Below are positions 38,384-49,811 of a DNA stretch of 64,000 bases, piece after piece. The notes under the pieces are model-generated. The model did no database searches. It saw nothing but the letters and a program-made list of their open reading frames with translations, and was not told the origin of the DNA. The DNA is from Ceratothoa steindachneri (taxonomy: Eukaryota > Arthropoda > Malacostraca > Isopoda > Cymothoidae): positions 144,321,855 through 144,385,854 of the forward strand of contig OZ018324.1 in the NCBI GenBank assembly GCA_963969495.1, read 5' to 3'. The position numbers and the translations under genes were made by a program. The stretch's first letter is position 1. Every line of letters starts with the position of its first letter.

Positions 38384-39243
38384 TGACCCCCCAAAAACGG
38401 GCCTGCACACACTTTTTATGATATATCCTTCATTCATTCACTAATCACCCTTACTTTGCAAGACATGAACACAACTAGATCTCAATGGGAGCTCCAGCAA
38501 AGAATATACGGCGTCAAACATTACTGCAAGACAGGCTCGTTCAAGAAATTGCAGGACACTTTCGTGCATCCGTTTGAATGTGAAAAATCCCCTCCACGAG
38601 CAGAATTCAGGACTGGGTGGACCACTTCTAGAACTATGGGACAGTGGAGAACCTCATTTCAGCCAGTGACAACCGTTCAAGTCATTCAGGACGCCCCAGG
38701 AAGCGTACAGCTGAGCTGGTCGAGAGCGTGAGAGAGTAAGTTCAGCAGAGTCCAAAACGCTTTGTGCGCAAGCGAAGTTAGTCCCTCGGTATATCCCGTG
38801 AGACTTTCAAGAGAATGCTAGTAATGCATGTAAAGGCCTACCCATACACAATTTAGACGAAGCAGACCCTTACAGCCTCAGACAAGGAGCAGAGAAAGGC
38901 TATGCCAATCAAGATACTGGAGAAGATTCAGGAAACCCCAACTTTCCTTAACCTCCTTTGGACCTCAGATGAATCTCACTTCCATCTTGAAGAAAAGGTA
39001 AACTCGAAGACAAATAAATGTCTTCTGGGGGACCTCCAAACCAAATGCACAGAGCTAAATGGAGGTCATCTCGAACACGTGCTCTAGAATAAAGAAGAAA
39101 AGTCCAAATACTCTCATGGTTTGATATGATGTTTTTAAACACAATAAACTAGTTATCACCAAAGTTTCATTCAATCCTTGCGGAAAATTAAGAAATGAAG
39201 CCTATCGAAAGTTGGGTCCCGTTTTTTAGGGAGGACCCTGTAG
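38384..39243 (+). mobile_element. Relic of a DUF4817-type DNA transposon
   Basis: Similar inverted ends are present: CCCCCCAAAAACGGGCC (38387-38403) and, as complement of 39214-39232, CCTAAAAAACGGGACC. Between them lies a broken transposase-like reading frame. The size (0.86 kb) suggests an internally deleted and decayed copy. Confidence 0.65.
38456..39087 (+). pseudogene. Transposase remnant, helix-turn-helix plus catalytic fragment
   Basis: The first open part (38456-38731) has the arrangement KHYCKTGSFKKLQDTFVHPF then RTMGQWRTSFQPV and QDAPGSV. This follows the family pattern V-x-x-Y-x-x-TGS-x-x-x-x-Q-x-x-F, then W-x-x-x-F, then GSV. After stops and frame changes, the piece 38902-39087 contains LLWTSDESHFHLEEKVNSKT, matching the catalytic SDEAHFHL-x-G-x-VN-x-QN block of these elements, with the first catalytic Asp retained. 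The family name (DUF4817 helix-turn-helix, Tc/mariner-related) is from memory. It is clearly non-functional. Confidence 0.75.
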
Positions 39244-40284
39244 TGTGATTTTTTTTATTGTAAATGCTTGAAAAAATGCTTCCCTCCCTCATAATATCAG
39301 ATGGTTGAATGTTTTTAATATCCTTTGAATTACATGGTATTTAGCATAGCAAAATAATCGTTTTACTGATTCCATTACGTTTAGATGTTTTTCTACTATT
39401 TTGAATGAGGAGGTTATATGGCTATAAGATTAGTGCGTGCATTTCCTTAAAAGCATTTGCAAAGTCCGAAGAAAATGGCACTTAATAAATTCATTATTAA
39501 TTTTTTGAGAGAGACTTTCAATATAAAATCATTTTGACTCTTTCATACGAAGTCACACTTGAGATATTAATATAAATACTTATTTGTTTAAGAAAAACTT
39601 TCTGTGTCTCTCATTCCAACTTTCCTTCTTTCTCAATCTTCCTGTCCCCTATTATTATGGGCTATTAGTTATCTTCTAATTCTATCTTTTGTCTTTTCCA
39701 GGAATAGTAAATCTGCTTTTGTTTCATGCGTATTAAAGTGGGCACACGGCTTTAGAAAAATTTCGAAATTTTTTCAATTCGTAAGGTAATGAGAAATCAC
39801 GTTTTCAAAAAATGATTTGATCTCTTTTCATTAAAATTAAAGAAAATATGTAATCTAAAAAACTTTTCATTATAATCAAAAGCAGATTTACCGAAATCTG
39901 GAATATCTCTTGGAAGTTTTACGTCAATACATAAAATCATTTTGAGGTTAGCAAAACTGTCAAGATGAAAAGAATTGCCTTGTTTACTTTACTAATGAAT
40001 TCTGCTCCTTTCAAAGATCTTTGAATGAAAATGAGACAAAATAAATTATAAATTTCTCTATTTTAATTGTTTTTATGTTACCCAATCCTGTTTACCTTCA
40101 CCAATGTTGATATATTGGTATTTAAATTTCCTGGAAAACTATTAACTAGGATTTAGCTGAATTACATGACGTGAGACTTCCAGAGGTTACAATCCACCAT
40201 AATCAATATGTTTTGCCTTGTTGTGAATGAACATATATTCTCCGTTCAAATCTCATGCGGAGGCGGTTGTTATTGTCTTTACAG
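39244..40284. other. Probable intron sequence upstream of exon 3a
   Basis: No exon or repeat was recognised. The 5' neighbour exon of the receptor gene, expected to end in phase 1 with G, was looked for upstream by eye and not found. Confidence 0.4.
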
Positions 40285-40352
40285 GATCACACGTGGATGT
40301 TGGTATAACGATGCATATTCTCAGTATTAGCTCGCTATCAGAAGTCCAAATG
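40285..40352 (+). CDS. Rdl: GABA receptor Rdl-like exon 3a (68 bp)
   Basis: This exon encodes part of the extracellular domain of a GABA-gated chloride channel subunit (Cys-loop family, plasma membrane). After completing a split codon it reads SHVDVGITMHILSISSLSEV then QM. That is strand beta1 and the beta1-beta2 loop, which contacts the membrane domain during gating. The acceptor is TCTTTACAG|GA and the donor ATG|GTACTT; the exon enters in phase 1 and leaves in phase 0. The length of 68 bp equals the corresponding exon of vertebrate GABA-A subunit genes. It is followed 750 bp later by a second version of the same exon. The L-S-E-V-Q form parallels insect Rdl exon 3a. The Asp in place of Glu (VDVG) and His-Val in place of Pro-Val are changes from the usual PVEVG. 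The donor is weak (no AG before GT, no G at +5), consistent with regulated use. It could belong to a closely related subunit. Confidence 0.88.
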
Positions 40353-41102
40353 GTACTTATCTTTGTTCTTCATTTTACGGACCAGTACTAGTAAGACTAG
40401 ACTTAAGGACCTGTAACCTTAAAGGAAATTACAACGGTTTGAAATGCCGCAAGCTATGTTGCGTATCAAATTCTTATTCAGTTATTTTTTCCTTTTTTTT
40501 AATATTTTTTAGAATACTTTATCGCAATATAACTTGTTCGAACAGATGGAAAGTATTTTTATTAAAAGTTTTACGAATAGTTTGGTATTTTCCCGTTGTT
40601 TTCTCCCGAGGACTTCAGAAGATCGGCCTATACTATGAATTTGGTGTTTCTCGGTAGAAATTCCAAGGAAATAGGCCTAGAGTAAACGTTTTAATTTTTG
40701 GAGAAGACTTGGTAAATCTTTTCTAAAAGTTAAGTAACAAGTTTTAGCCGAAGAGAAACTTCTTTTTTATTACCAAGCACTTAAATAAAATACTTTATTC
40801 ACCAACGGAGTTTCCCGAGGCTATAACTTAAACACAAGCGAGTTTTCTGGACGCTAACTTTCACCAATGCCTGAAAAATCGTTTAATTTGACAATTAATC
40901 ATTCTAAATTTTCGGCTACCATTACTCCAGAAATCCAAGCTTAATAACGTGTGTACACTATCAAAGGAGCCGATGACCTTGAATTTTTTATTTGAGAGGT
41001 CAGTTATGCAAGTCACGGAACCTTTGATATCACTGTGCACCGTTTACGAAAGGGGTTCACTTCATTTGTAGCATTTTTTTGTATTGGGCTGTTTCTTTGC
41101 AG
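40353..41102 (+). other. Intron between exon versions 3a and 3b
   Basis: This 750-bp AT-rich segment lies between the two 68-bp exons. No other exon was recognised in it. Open frames such as 40439-40657 have no support. Confidence 0.6.
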
Positions 41103-41170
41103 GTTCTCCCGTTGAGGTCGGAATAACGATGCACATTCTGAGCATCAGCTCAGTGTCAGAAGTTATGATG
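41103..41170 (+). CDS. Rdl: GABA receptor Rdl-like exon 3b (68 bp)
   Basis: This is the second version of the same exon. It reads SPVEVGITMHILSISSVSEV then MM after a split codon. It matches the canonical Rdl stretch PVEVGVTM-x-VLSISS closely, with V-S-E-V in place of L-S-E-V, the difference I recall between insect Rdl exons 3b and 3a. Acceptor TTTCTTTGCAG|GT, donor ATG|GTACAA. Length and phases are identical to 3a, so either can join the 227-bp exons at M|D. The two versions differ at six of 22 residues (H/P, D/E, L/V, Q/M among them at both ends; the core GITMHILSISS is identical). If both were spliced in, 3b would be read out of frame and reach TAA at its eighth codon, which enforces an either-or choice. 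Confidence 0.92.
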
Positions 41171-44100
41171 GTACAAAGCCTTATCCAACATCAGTTCCAT
41201 AAATCTACTTATGTGGCGAAAATGCAATTTCGTGCCGGGCCATCCCTTTTTCAATTTTTTGTGCAATGGCTTCCCTTCTAGATCCTCTCTTTCGACGACC
41301 AATCAACTTTATGTCTTGATCCCTTGGCAATCAATTTTATTAACGATCCCATGATTAGAGTCTTGATTTATTTCTGTATTGGAATGAAATCACTGAAGCA
41401 ATTTTGAAGCAAAGGAGTGATCCTGATAACCTTGTATTTAGGGGTAAAATTGTTTTTTCTCTTATGCTAAAAAAATCTATTCAGTGAAACAATTCCTATA
41501 TTTTTATTTATTGTATGACCCATGTGATTTTCAAGGTTTATCTCCTTTAATAAGTTGTCCATTTTACTTGACAAAATGTGGACAAATCGCTCTAAATATT
41601 CTCCAAATTCTCATGTTTTTAAAATCCAAACCTGGCCCTTCCATTTCTTTTTCTTCAGCCAAAGTCAAGAAAATTATTGCCACTACGTTACGTAGTATCA
41701 TTTTCCCTAACCCTTAATTATGAAGCCGCCGAAAAGAGGATTTGGAAGCCATGTTTGCAAGTCCCAGCATTTATTACTGTGCTTTTAATAACAGCCCTAG
41801 AAAACTGCAACCTCCACCTTTCCCAACCACCTACCATTCCATCACCGCCGTCTTCCACCAAATTGAAAACCACAACTTCACCTTACATGTTTCACTTCAC
41901 TATGCCCTTAAATGCTTTATCAAACAGGACTGGATACCCGCTAATGGTTTTACAATATTTAATAACAGTCTCCGTATAATAACTTAAGTCCAGTACTGTT
42001 TGATATTAAGAATTTGCAAGAATAAACCTTCTTAGAAATTTGCACATAACTTCTTCAAAGATCCTGTAAACAAAGGAATACCTACCCACTTAACTGTTGA
42101 AACATATACAGTTCGTAAAACAGCATTGCACATGGGAAGTGCCTCAGGATATACTTTAGAAAATATACTTCATTGAGGCAACTTTCTAAGTAACGTGAAT
42201 TAAAAGATGAAAACAAATACCCAACTGCTTCCACGTCTATCTTTGATTTCTTAGCTATTTTTATGAGAATTTTTATCCTGCAACGTATTGAATTGCCTTC
42301 TACAACCTGTCTTTCCATGGACGAGACGAAACCTCTTCTGTATTCCTTTCTCTTCTTAAGTCGAGCATATGGAGAGTGTAATCTCGGTTTCTCATATATA
42401 ATGCAAAATATTAACTATTGATCATTATCAATACATTTATAGACATTATTAAAGATTTAATGGTGATGGCTTATTTTTCAAAGCACGCGCAGTTGAGTAT
42501 TCCATGAGAAGGTAAGAGATTTTCAATTTTTTCAATCGTAACAACGGCGACGACGATCCAGACATAATATTCATGTATTCCTGAACTATTCAAAATGGGA
42601 GTAAAGGCATTAAAAACACCAACCATATTTCTGGTTCAAAAAGTACTGGAAAAATTAGTGAATATAAAATTTGACCTCGAATCATTATAAAAGACACGAT
42701 ATTTGTGCATGCGTTTATTTTCCTATGCTTAAAAGAATCAGTATAGAGTTTACTTTTCTGTTCTATGTCATGACTTCAATGAAGTTACTTTTTGATGACA
42801 GTTAACTGATGACTGCTTTCTTTATAAAGATTTACTCATAGAGAAAGTTGATCCGTCAATTGCATTGTGCTTCGAGAGCAGACTTTTTAGACCCACAAAA
42901 AAAATGGCTTGTTTAAAAATTGCTCATGAAAGAATGTAATCAAATACAGCTTAAGGACATTTAAGATGTCATATCAAAATTATTGCTTTTTAAAATTCCA
43001 AAACATTTTGGGTCTAAAAGGAATTATTTAGTTTTCGTTCACGAATTATTTTGCTCCCAAATCATTTTGGTTTTTCTTTTCTTTATTTTAATCGTAACGA
43101 GCAAATTTATTTGACCCACAAATTTAGATAATTTACCAATACCTATTAGATATGGTAAATAAATTTTAAAATTAATGCTATTTTTTAAATAGATGTCCTC
43201 ATTTGAATTCTTATATAATTTTACATAGACATTTGCCAGTATGCTTAACTAAAATATTTTTTCAACATTTTAAATAAATTGCCCGATCTAAAATATAAAT
43301 AATTTACGAACTGGTACAGTGATTTAAAAATTAAATGGTGCCAAAATTAATTAATTTGTTCTATTTTTTTTTACGGAAAGTAGGGCTGAAAATGTCTATG
43401 TCAGGACTAATGACTGACCCACTCACTTATCCTTTCCTGTCCTTTCTCTCTCTTCAGTCACAAAAAAAGTGATTATTGAAAGGAAGTTTGTTTTACGGGC
43501 AGCTTCAGGATGGAAAACACAGAAAAAGAATTTCCTATCCAATTTTATGCTCTGAACTCTAGTTAACTTTTTTAAATTTCGAAATTGACAAATTTGTGCC
43601 TTTAAATTTAAATATTCCAAGATTTTCTTAAGAAATGATTAAAAAATATAAGTGAAATTCTATTTTCTTTAACGAAAACTTCTTTTAATTTACGTGACAA
43701 ATTCATATACACTAAACTCTTGACTTAGAGGTACGCTATATACCTCTGGACACCACGATAATTTCAAACTCCTCCTCTCCTTTTCTGCACCCTTTCCCTC
43801 ACCAAAATCTTTCATCCTGACCAACACCACCCTGCCCAATACCCCCCCCCCCCTTGCCTTGTTTTTTTCCAAATCTAGATGTTCCTGGCCCACCCTTATT
43901 ACTTAAACTTTACTCTAGCCATCTAAACCTCCAGCATTCTACTAGAATACTGAATGGCAAATCGCATTATCTCTATTGTGAGCCCCAACACCTTCCGTTG
44001 TATAAAAGAAAACAGCAACAATTTGTTCCCCAGATGTCTTTTTATCATATCCTTCTAGTCCCTCTCCAGTTTAACTTCTATATTCATTATTTATTTCAAT

Positions 44101-46891
44101 TATTAGAACCTATTTCACTTTTTTAGAACTGATCGTTATCTTTGCTAATCACGTTTTTTGATACGTTAAGCCAAAACTTTACCCAAAATTTTTATTCCGA
44201 GAAAAAAAAACAGCCTTTCACGACTTGGCCTCATGTTTTTTATAGTTAAATAAATTGTATAACTAGAGATTATTAATTACATTTATCTATATCTCACCTA
44301 CGTAATTTGATATCAAGGAAAATATAATACCACTAAATGATTTATTTGTCTGTCCCAAATACAATAGATAAGTTACAATATCATTGTCATAACACATGCA
44401 ATTCTGCTTTTATTGACAAACGAGTTGTTATTATCTTTCCTTGTTAGTTTTTGCATGTTGTCTGCACGATGTAGCAACTCCTCTTTGCACCCGTTCATGC
44501 ACAGATATAACAATAGAAGGCTGAAGGCAAAAATCTAAAAACCTTAAGGGGGGAGGGGTTGTATATTTACATTCATTTTCTATAAAATAAGTAAGGCTCC
44601 GCTCTTCTGAAGAAGGTTTGGTCCTGAAACCATTTGACATACACAAGTCTAAAAGTAAAAACCCTCAATCTCATGACTCTTTCAACTATTGTTTATAAAT
44701 TAAAAATTTTTAATCGCGTTCGAGTCGAGTCGCGGGTGATTCTACATCTCACTATGTCGGTCAGTTAGTGGGTGGTCGGTCGGTCCCCGTTTTCCTTTTG
44801 TTTTATTTTTGTATTAACATTGTAACTATTAAAACGATTCTAACAAAATTTTAAACCCTTATATTGTTTTACATTCCCTTTCGAATGATATAATTATCAA
44901 AGTCCTCCCAAGTTAGCCCATGAATTATCTTTGTGGGGCAATGACATCATAACTGCCCGGACGATTCTAACGAAATTTTAAACTATTATATTATTTTACA
45001 TTCTCTTTCTAATGCTATAACCTCCAAGGTCCTCCTAAGGTTAGTCTTTAAATTACTAAAAGTTTTGAAGGTCGTAAAGTCATAAATCAGAATAATTGAG
45101 AGCAAGTGACTCTTTGGTCAACAGACCTTGTTAATTTATTCTGTCAATTTTGTAAATCAATAAATGAAAATTTAACAATTTAATTTGAGTTGATTTACAA
45201 ACATCTAAACATTTTGAAGTTTTACTCATTTACATTCAGCGACTTTGTTAGTTAATAGACTTCAACATATCTTTGAATATCTGTTTTATCTCAGGGAATG
45301 ATAAGAGTGTATTGATAATAATTATAATTCTATCAATCAACATATATGATAATTACCATCTTTCTCATGCCGAATTTAGCAGTTGATTAATGATCCTTTA
45401 TAAAGTGTATTTATATCTGAGTTTCTCTATTCTGAAAATCGATTTGTGAATACATTAAATTTATATTTCTTCCTTAAACTTCAGTACCTATTTAAGTAGC
45501 TTGTTTTGTATAGTTTTCTTAATTTTTTACATTTTTCCACTCATAATATTTTGTGCGCAACGTAATTCGCTTAATAATTGCATAATAAACAAATTTTAAA
45601 ACAGATCAAACTAAGTCACCAAAACCTCCATACAAAATTATGATAATAAAGATTTGAGGTTTGAATTAACATTATTGACACATCAGAAATCGGATCACAC
45701 GTTAAGTTATAGGTTTCCACGGCGAAATAAAAAGCCTAAAAGCAAATAAAAATGGATGGTAAATCGAACCACAACCATGTGAGATTATATTATTTTATCT
45801 TGCAAGGAAAGGAAACCAACAATTTTGACCGCTTACATCTTCTTAAACGCTACCAACTCAGAAATTGCTTTTGACAAAATTGTATTAAGGCCGATATCAA
45901 TAAGGCCCAAATTTTGCTCTATTTTAACGGGCCGTGAGTTATTTTAATAATTTGCGCGAATTTTTGAAGTTCCATTGTTAAAATACAAAATTTACATTGC
46001 CCAAATGCTTAACAACAAAGAGAAAATAAATTAATTAAAAGTCTTTGTAATTTGCAATAGCTCAATTATGCATGGAGTTAAAATTGCTAAAAACTATGAA
46101 ACTGATTTCAGTTAGATTTGAATATAATTAAATTTACTCAGACAAATTATTAACTGAATATATTAATAATCACTTATAGCAAATTATTGATTAAATGCTT
46201 TTAACCTAGGACAGAGGTTTCCCATTTTTCAAAATACAATCGACATTTTACATTGGGTTCAATTTAAAACATTTTTAAATTATCAACACAGAGTTTATTT
46301 TTTTAAATTAGAGACGAATTAGCCCTTCAGCTTTCGAAATGCTTGTTTCCATTTTAAATTAACCCGCACGCTTGAGAAAACAACAAGCTTTATCTGTTTA
46401 CTCGAACATTTGATATACGTTTAAGGGAAGGCTATGTGGTGATGTTGCATGATAAGTATTTAGAATGAATTTAAATGAAAAATGAAATCTCATTTTTTGA
46501 GTGTCAAATATGTCCTTCTACCCCCACCCCCTCCAGTCCCGGTAATAAATTCTAGTAGTATAAAATTTTGGTCTAAATTATCTATATGCAACACTTGTAT
46601 CGCAACTGCATATAGAAAGATACATAAATTGATAAGCTAAAAAATATATGGCGGCATGCATATTGTATTTTTATGTCTTGCAATACGTAGATTGCAATTC
46701 TTGATGATTCGTATCAATATTTCATTGCCAGATTAATCTAGTGTGGAAAATAATATAAATATTCGATCGTTCGAGCCCCACTAATTTTTAGTTCTTAATT
46801 TCTAGAATAATAAAACACTCTAATGATAAACAAAAAAATATTAGTTACAAATAATTATTTGCCAACGATATATTCCATATTATTTCCATGC

Positions 46892-46896
<5 letters not shown>
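41171..46896 (+). other. Large intron, left part
   Basis: AT-rich with no recognised exon on the + strand. It contains a 128-bp duplication at 44833-45060 and a C-rich run at about 43843-43854. Open frames at 41484-41987 and 43423-44126 have no family features. Confidence 0.5.
44833..45060. repeat. Diverged 128-bp tandem duplication
   Basis: ACGATTCTAACAAAATTTTA at 44833 recurs as ACGATTCTAACGAAATTTTA at 44961. Similarity continues through TTTTACATTC, ATGATATAA/ATGCTATAA and TCCTCCCAAG/TCCTCCTAAG blocks for about 95 bp. Confidence 0.8.

Positions 46897-46981
<85 letters not shown>
46897..46981. repeat. (TA)n microsatellite, left of Penelope remnant
   Basis: A TA run of about 42 units ending 8 bp before the left inverted repeat of the Penelope-like remnant. 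Confidence 0.97.
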
Positions 46982-46984
<3 letters not shown>

Positions 46985-46988
46985 ATTT

Positions 46989-48337
46989 ATAACATAAAAC
47001 CCAAGGCAAGGAAATTTGCTGCTGACTTTTTTTTTCTTTCTTTTTTTTAGTGGCAACGTTTCAACAATAATACGTTCATCTTCTTAGGCCTATAAAATAT
47101 ATACTAAAGCACAATTCTAAAGGTACAAATATAACATTGATATTTTTAGCTTTAAATTGAAAAAACTATAATTTAAATGATTTCTAAAATTAGAGTTTAT
47201 ATCTATAGTAGAACTAGGCAATGGCTTCGCCACTTCCCCATACGGGAAGAGCTTGCGCTTCGCTACTAAGATTAAAATTTAAAATGTAAAAAAAGCAGCC
47301 ATGGTTAAATTTTTATAAATTTTCCCAACTTCGCCAATTATAATAATTTGTAAAAGGAACTCTAAACTATATTTCCTCCCTTTCAAAATATCACGTTGCT
47401 AAAATATAGTTATAGAAGAAGATATATAAAAATAAATTTTCTGAACTTCACCATTTGTAATTCTTTGGGTTTTAAAAAATTCACAAAAATTCGATACTTA
47501 TGTTTATTTCTGAACTTCACCATTTTGTTTTCTCTTGATATTATAAAAGAATGATTAGAAATAACTTTGATAAAAACATAAGTCATAACCAAACTAAGAT
47601 GAAATTATTATTTAAATACTCCAAAAATCCCCTTCTTAAATTATAGAGTTAGTGAGAAGACAAGTTTATAAAAAATTTAAATTAGTTAGTAACTGCACAA
47701 AATTACTTAAATTTCATAAGTACGATTATGAGTTTAATATTTATATTGAACTATTTAAATAAAAATTATTATTAAACAATATACTAAGCACTATTAATTT
47801 TCACAGGCAATATTTTAATTTAGTTAAGTAGGAGTGGAACCGACGACAAATCACTATTTAAATCTGAGTTGAGCTGCTTTATATATAATGTTTCCAAGAT
47901 TCGAGTGTAATTTTCTTTAGTTCGAAGTATTTTGCCAGTTCGATTACTTATGCCCATATGAGACGAGAATCTTGCCTTCAGAGTTCTCACGGAGCTTCTA
48001 ATGTATTGGCCATGGGAACACCCGAGACATTTAAATAAGTATATTATTGAACTCCTAAGACTCTTTGGAACTGGATCCTTTATTTTAAAGAAAGATTTTA
48101 TATTTATCACTATCTCTTTAATTTGTTTCAGCGTGACAAGGTTGGTAAACTCCACTTAAAAATGCGCAGATTGATTTTTCAACCATATTTAAAGGAAAAG
48201 CATTGCTTAAAAAGAAGTTCCTAATTCATGTAGACCAACTTTTTATAGACTTTTTATGGTCGAAACGTCGTCACTAAATAAATAAAAAAAATGTCAGCGG
48301 CAATTTTCCTTGCCTTGGGATTTCTGTTAAAAATTAA
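46989..48337 (-). mobile_element. Penelope-like element remnant bounded by inverted repeats
   Basis: An inverted repeat of about 75 bp bounds the segment. The left arm (46989-47065: CCCAAGGCAAGGAAATTTGC, GCTGAC, GGCAACGTTTC) is the complement of the right arm (48259-48337: GAAACGTCGTC, GTCAGC, GGCAATTTTCCTTGCCTTGGG). Inside, on the - strand, lies the C-terminal GIY-YIG part of a Penelope protein; no reverse transcriptase is left. The arms probably correspond to the element's terminal repeats, which can be inverted in this group. TA tracts flank both sides. Confidence 0.75.
47820..48230 (-). pseudogene. Penelope-like GIY-YIG endonuclease fragment
   Basis: The open frame at 48155-47820 reads VPKSLRSSIIYLFKCLGCSH, then GQYIRSSVRTLKARFSSHMG, then ISNRTGK, and ends ILETLYIKQL...SSVPLLLN. 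This follows the Penelope GIY-YIG order: YKF-x-C-x-GC, YIG-x-T-x-R-x-L-x-x-R-x-x-EH, GISxRTGK, and E-x-LYIK-x-x-x-x-LN near the end. The YIG triplet reads YIR, the conserved Arg of R-x-L-x-x-R is changed on one side, and about 20 residues between GK and LETLYIK are missing. The linker just upstream (about 48230-48160, SNAFPLNMVEKSICAFL) matches the region between RT and endonuclease. It is degenerate and not functional. Confidence 0.8.
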
Positions 48338-48368
48338 ATTCAGGCTCTCTAGAAGCAATCTTTATTAC

Positions 48369-48417
<49 letters not shown>
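48369..48417. repeat. (AT)n microsatellite, right of Penelope remnant
   Basis: An AT run starting about 30 bp beyond the right inverted arm of the Penelope-like remnant. Confidence 0.97.
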
Positions 48418-48422
<5 letters not shown>

Positions 48423-48574
48423 TGCTCTGACGAAACCCAAGGTAGTTAGAAAATGTGAAGTACTTTAATTAATTCTTTTTTCTGACAATTGACTCTATAA
48501 AAGTGGGCTTCTTAAACTCAATTGCAGCAGCTTCACAGCCTCCTCCTACCCTGTGCTTACTCGTGGCACATGCA

Positions 48575-48576
<2 letters not shown>

Positions 48577-48635
<59 letters not shown>
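48577..48635. repeat. (AT)n microsatellite
   Basis: An AT run of about 29 units, 130 bp upstream of the candidate cassette exon. Confidence 0.97.
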
Positions 48636-48637
<2 letters not shown>

Positions 48638-48767
48638 GATGTGCTAATAGGTTTGTTTACTAACTACGTGTGGTTGTTGTTTATTGTCGTATTTAACTAC
48701 AATGTGTATTCCCACCACTTGGATAAATGCCCAGAAATATGGGGTCGGTGTTTATATGCCTTTACAG

Positions 48768-48875
48768 GGTAAAGGAACGTTTACCGCGGCCACCAATTCG
48801 GGCCGAGCCGCGGCCATGAGCAGTAGTACCAGCGGCGGAGGCGGAATCGATGAAGGGGACGGAGAACCTAGCCAG
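48768..48875 (+). CDS. Candidate cassette exon, Gly/Ser-rich, 108 bp
   Basis: This GC-rich island in AT-rich intron DNA has a good acceptor (ATGCCTTTACAG|GG) and donor (AGCCAG|GTGGGC). The 108 bp are open in phase 0 and read GKGTFTAATNSG, RAAAMSSSTSGGGG, IDEGDGEPSQ. It lies between the 68-bp and 227-bp receptor exons, whose junction is also phase 0, so inclusion would insert 36 residues into the beta1-beta2 gating loop without breaking the frame. No known receptor insert of this kind comes to mind, and the low-complexity composition carries no domain. It could instead be an exon of a nested gene, a repeat fragment or a chance open segment. Confidence 0.35.
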
Positions 48876-49726
48876 GTGGGCGAGTACATCCACCTTTCTG
48901 CCTCCTCATCATGTACGATTGCCACACCCACATATACACCCTCATTCACCACAACCCAGTTCATTTTTACATTTAGAGTCGCATTTACAAGGGGTTGCTA
49001 CACCTCAGGTCGGGATCTTATAAACATATATGTTAGACATGTACAACATTTTCGGACAGATATTAAACGTTTTTGCCTCAAATAGGATGGAACTCTTTCC
49101 ATCTCCATTTCGGCCATATTGGCACTCGTTCTTCCCACTAATAATACTCACATAAGTAATATTCCTCCCCTTTATAAGTCAATAGATTACCACACGAAAT
49201 TACCACTCTCTAATAGCTACACTTATCAACAGGTCATTTTTACCTCTTCACATTTACCGATACATCTTCATATGTTATCAAAATAACTGTCTGCCTCCCA
49301 CATTCTAGCATTTGTTACCACCGATTCACTCATGCAATCAGAGAAAAATCCTAATGCAAAGTTTCAAGCAACTTCAACCTCACTTTTATCACTGACACGC
49401 TAATATCACACGATAAATCACTCTCTCTATTTCCTTCTAACATTTTTACTAGTAATATTCAATCGTGGAACGTCATTCCGCAGTGTGGTTTGTGTTTTCT
49501 TGTGTATGTGCAGATATCACCACCTGTATGCACGCAAATTCCAAGGAAGCACATCTTTATGTGTTATGAAAGTTTAGGCTCAATAAAATACCTATTTATA
49601 GATTTTTAAAGAGGCAATTTCCTGCCATCACCGATATATTTTACTACACTGTATTCAGCAGTAACAGAGAAATCATTACTATACAAATTCTCTCGACTTT
49701 TCTTTCAAAACACACACACACACACA

Positions 49727-49811
<85 letters not shown>

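Noticed and set aside
39244..40284. Upstream receptor exon (segment like DKRVRPNYGG)
   Set aside because: Searched by eye here and in other upstream stretches without a convincing match, so not reported.
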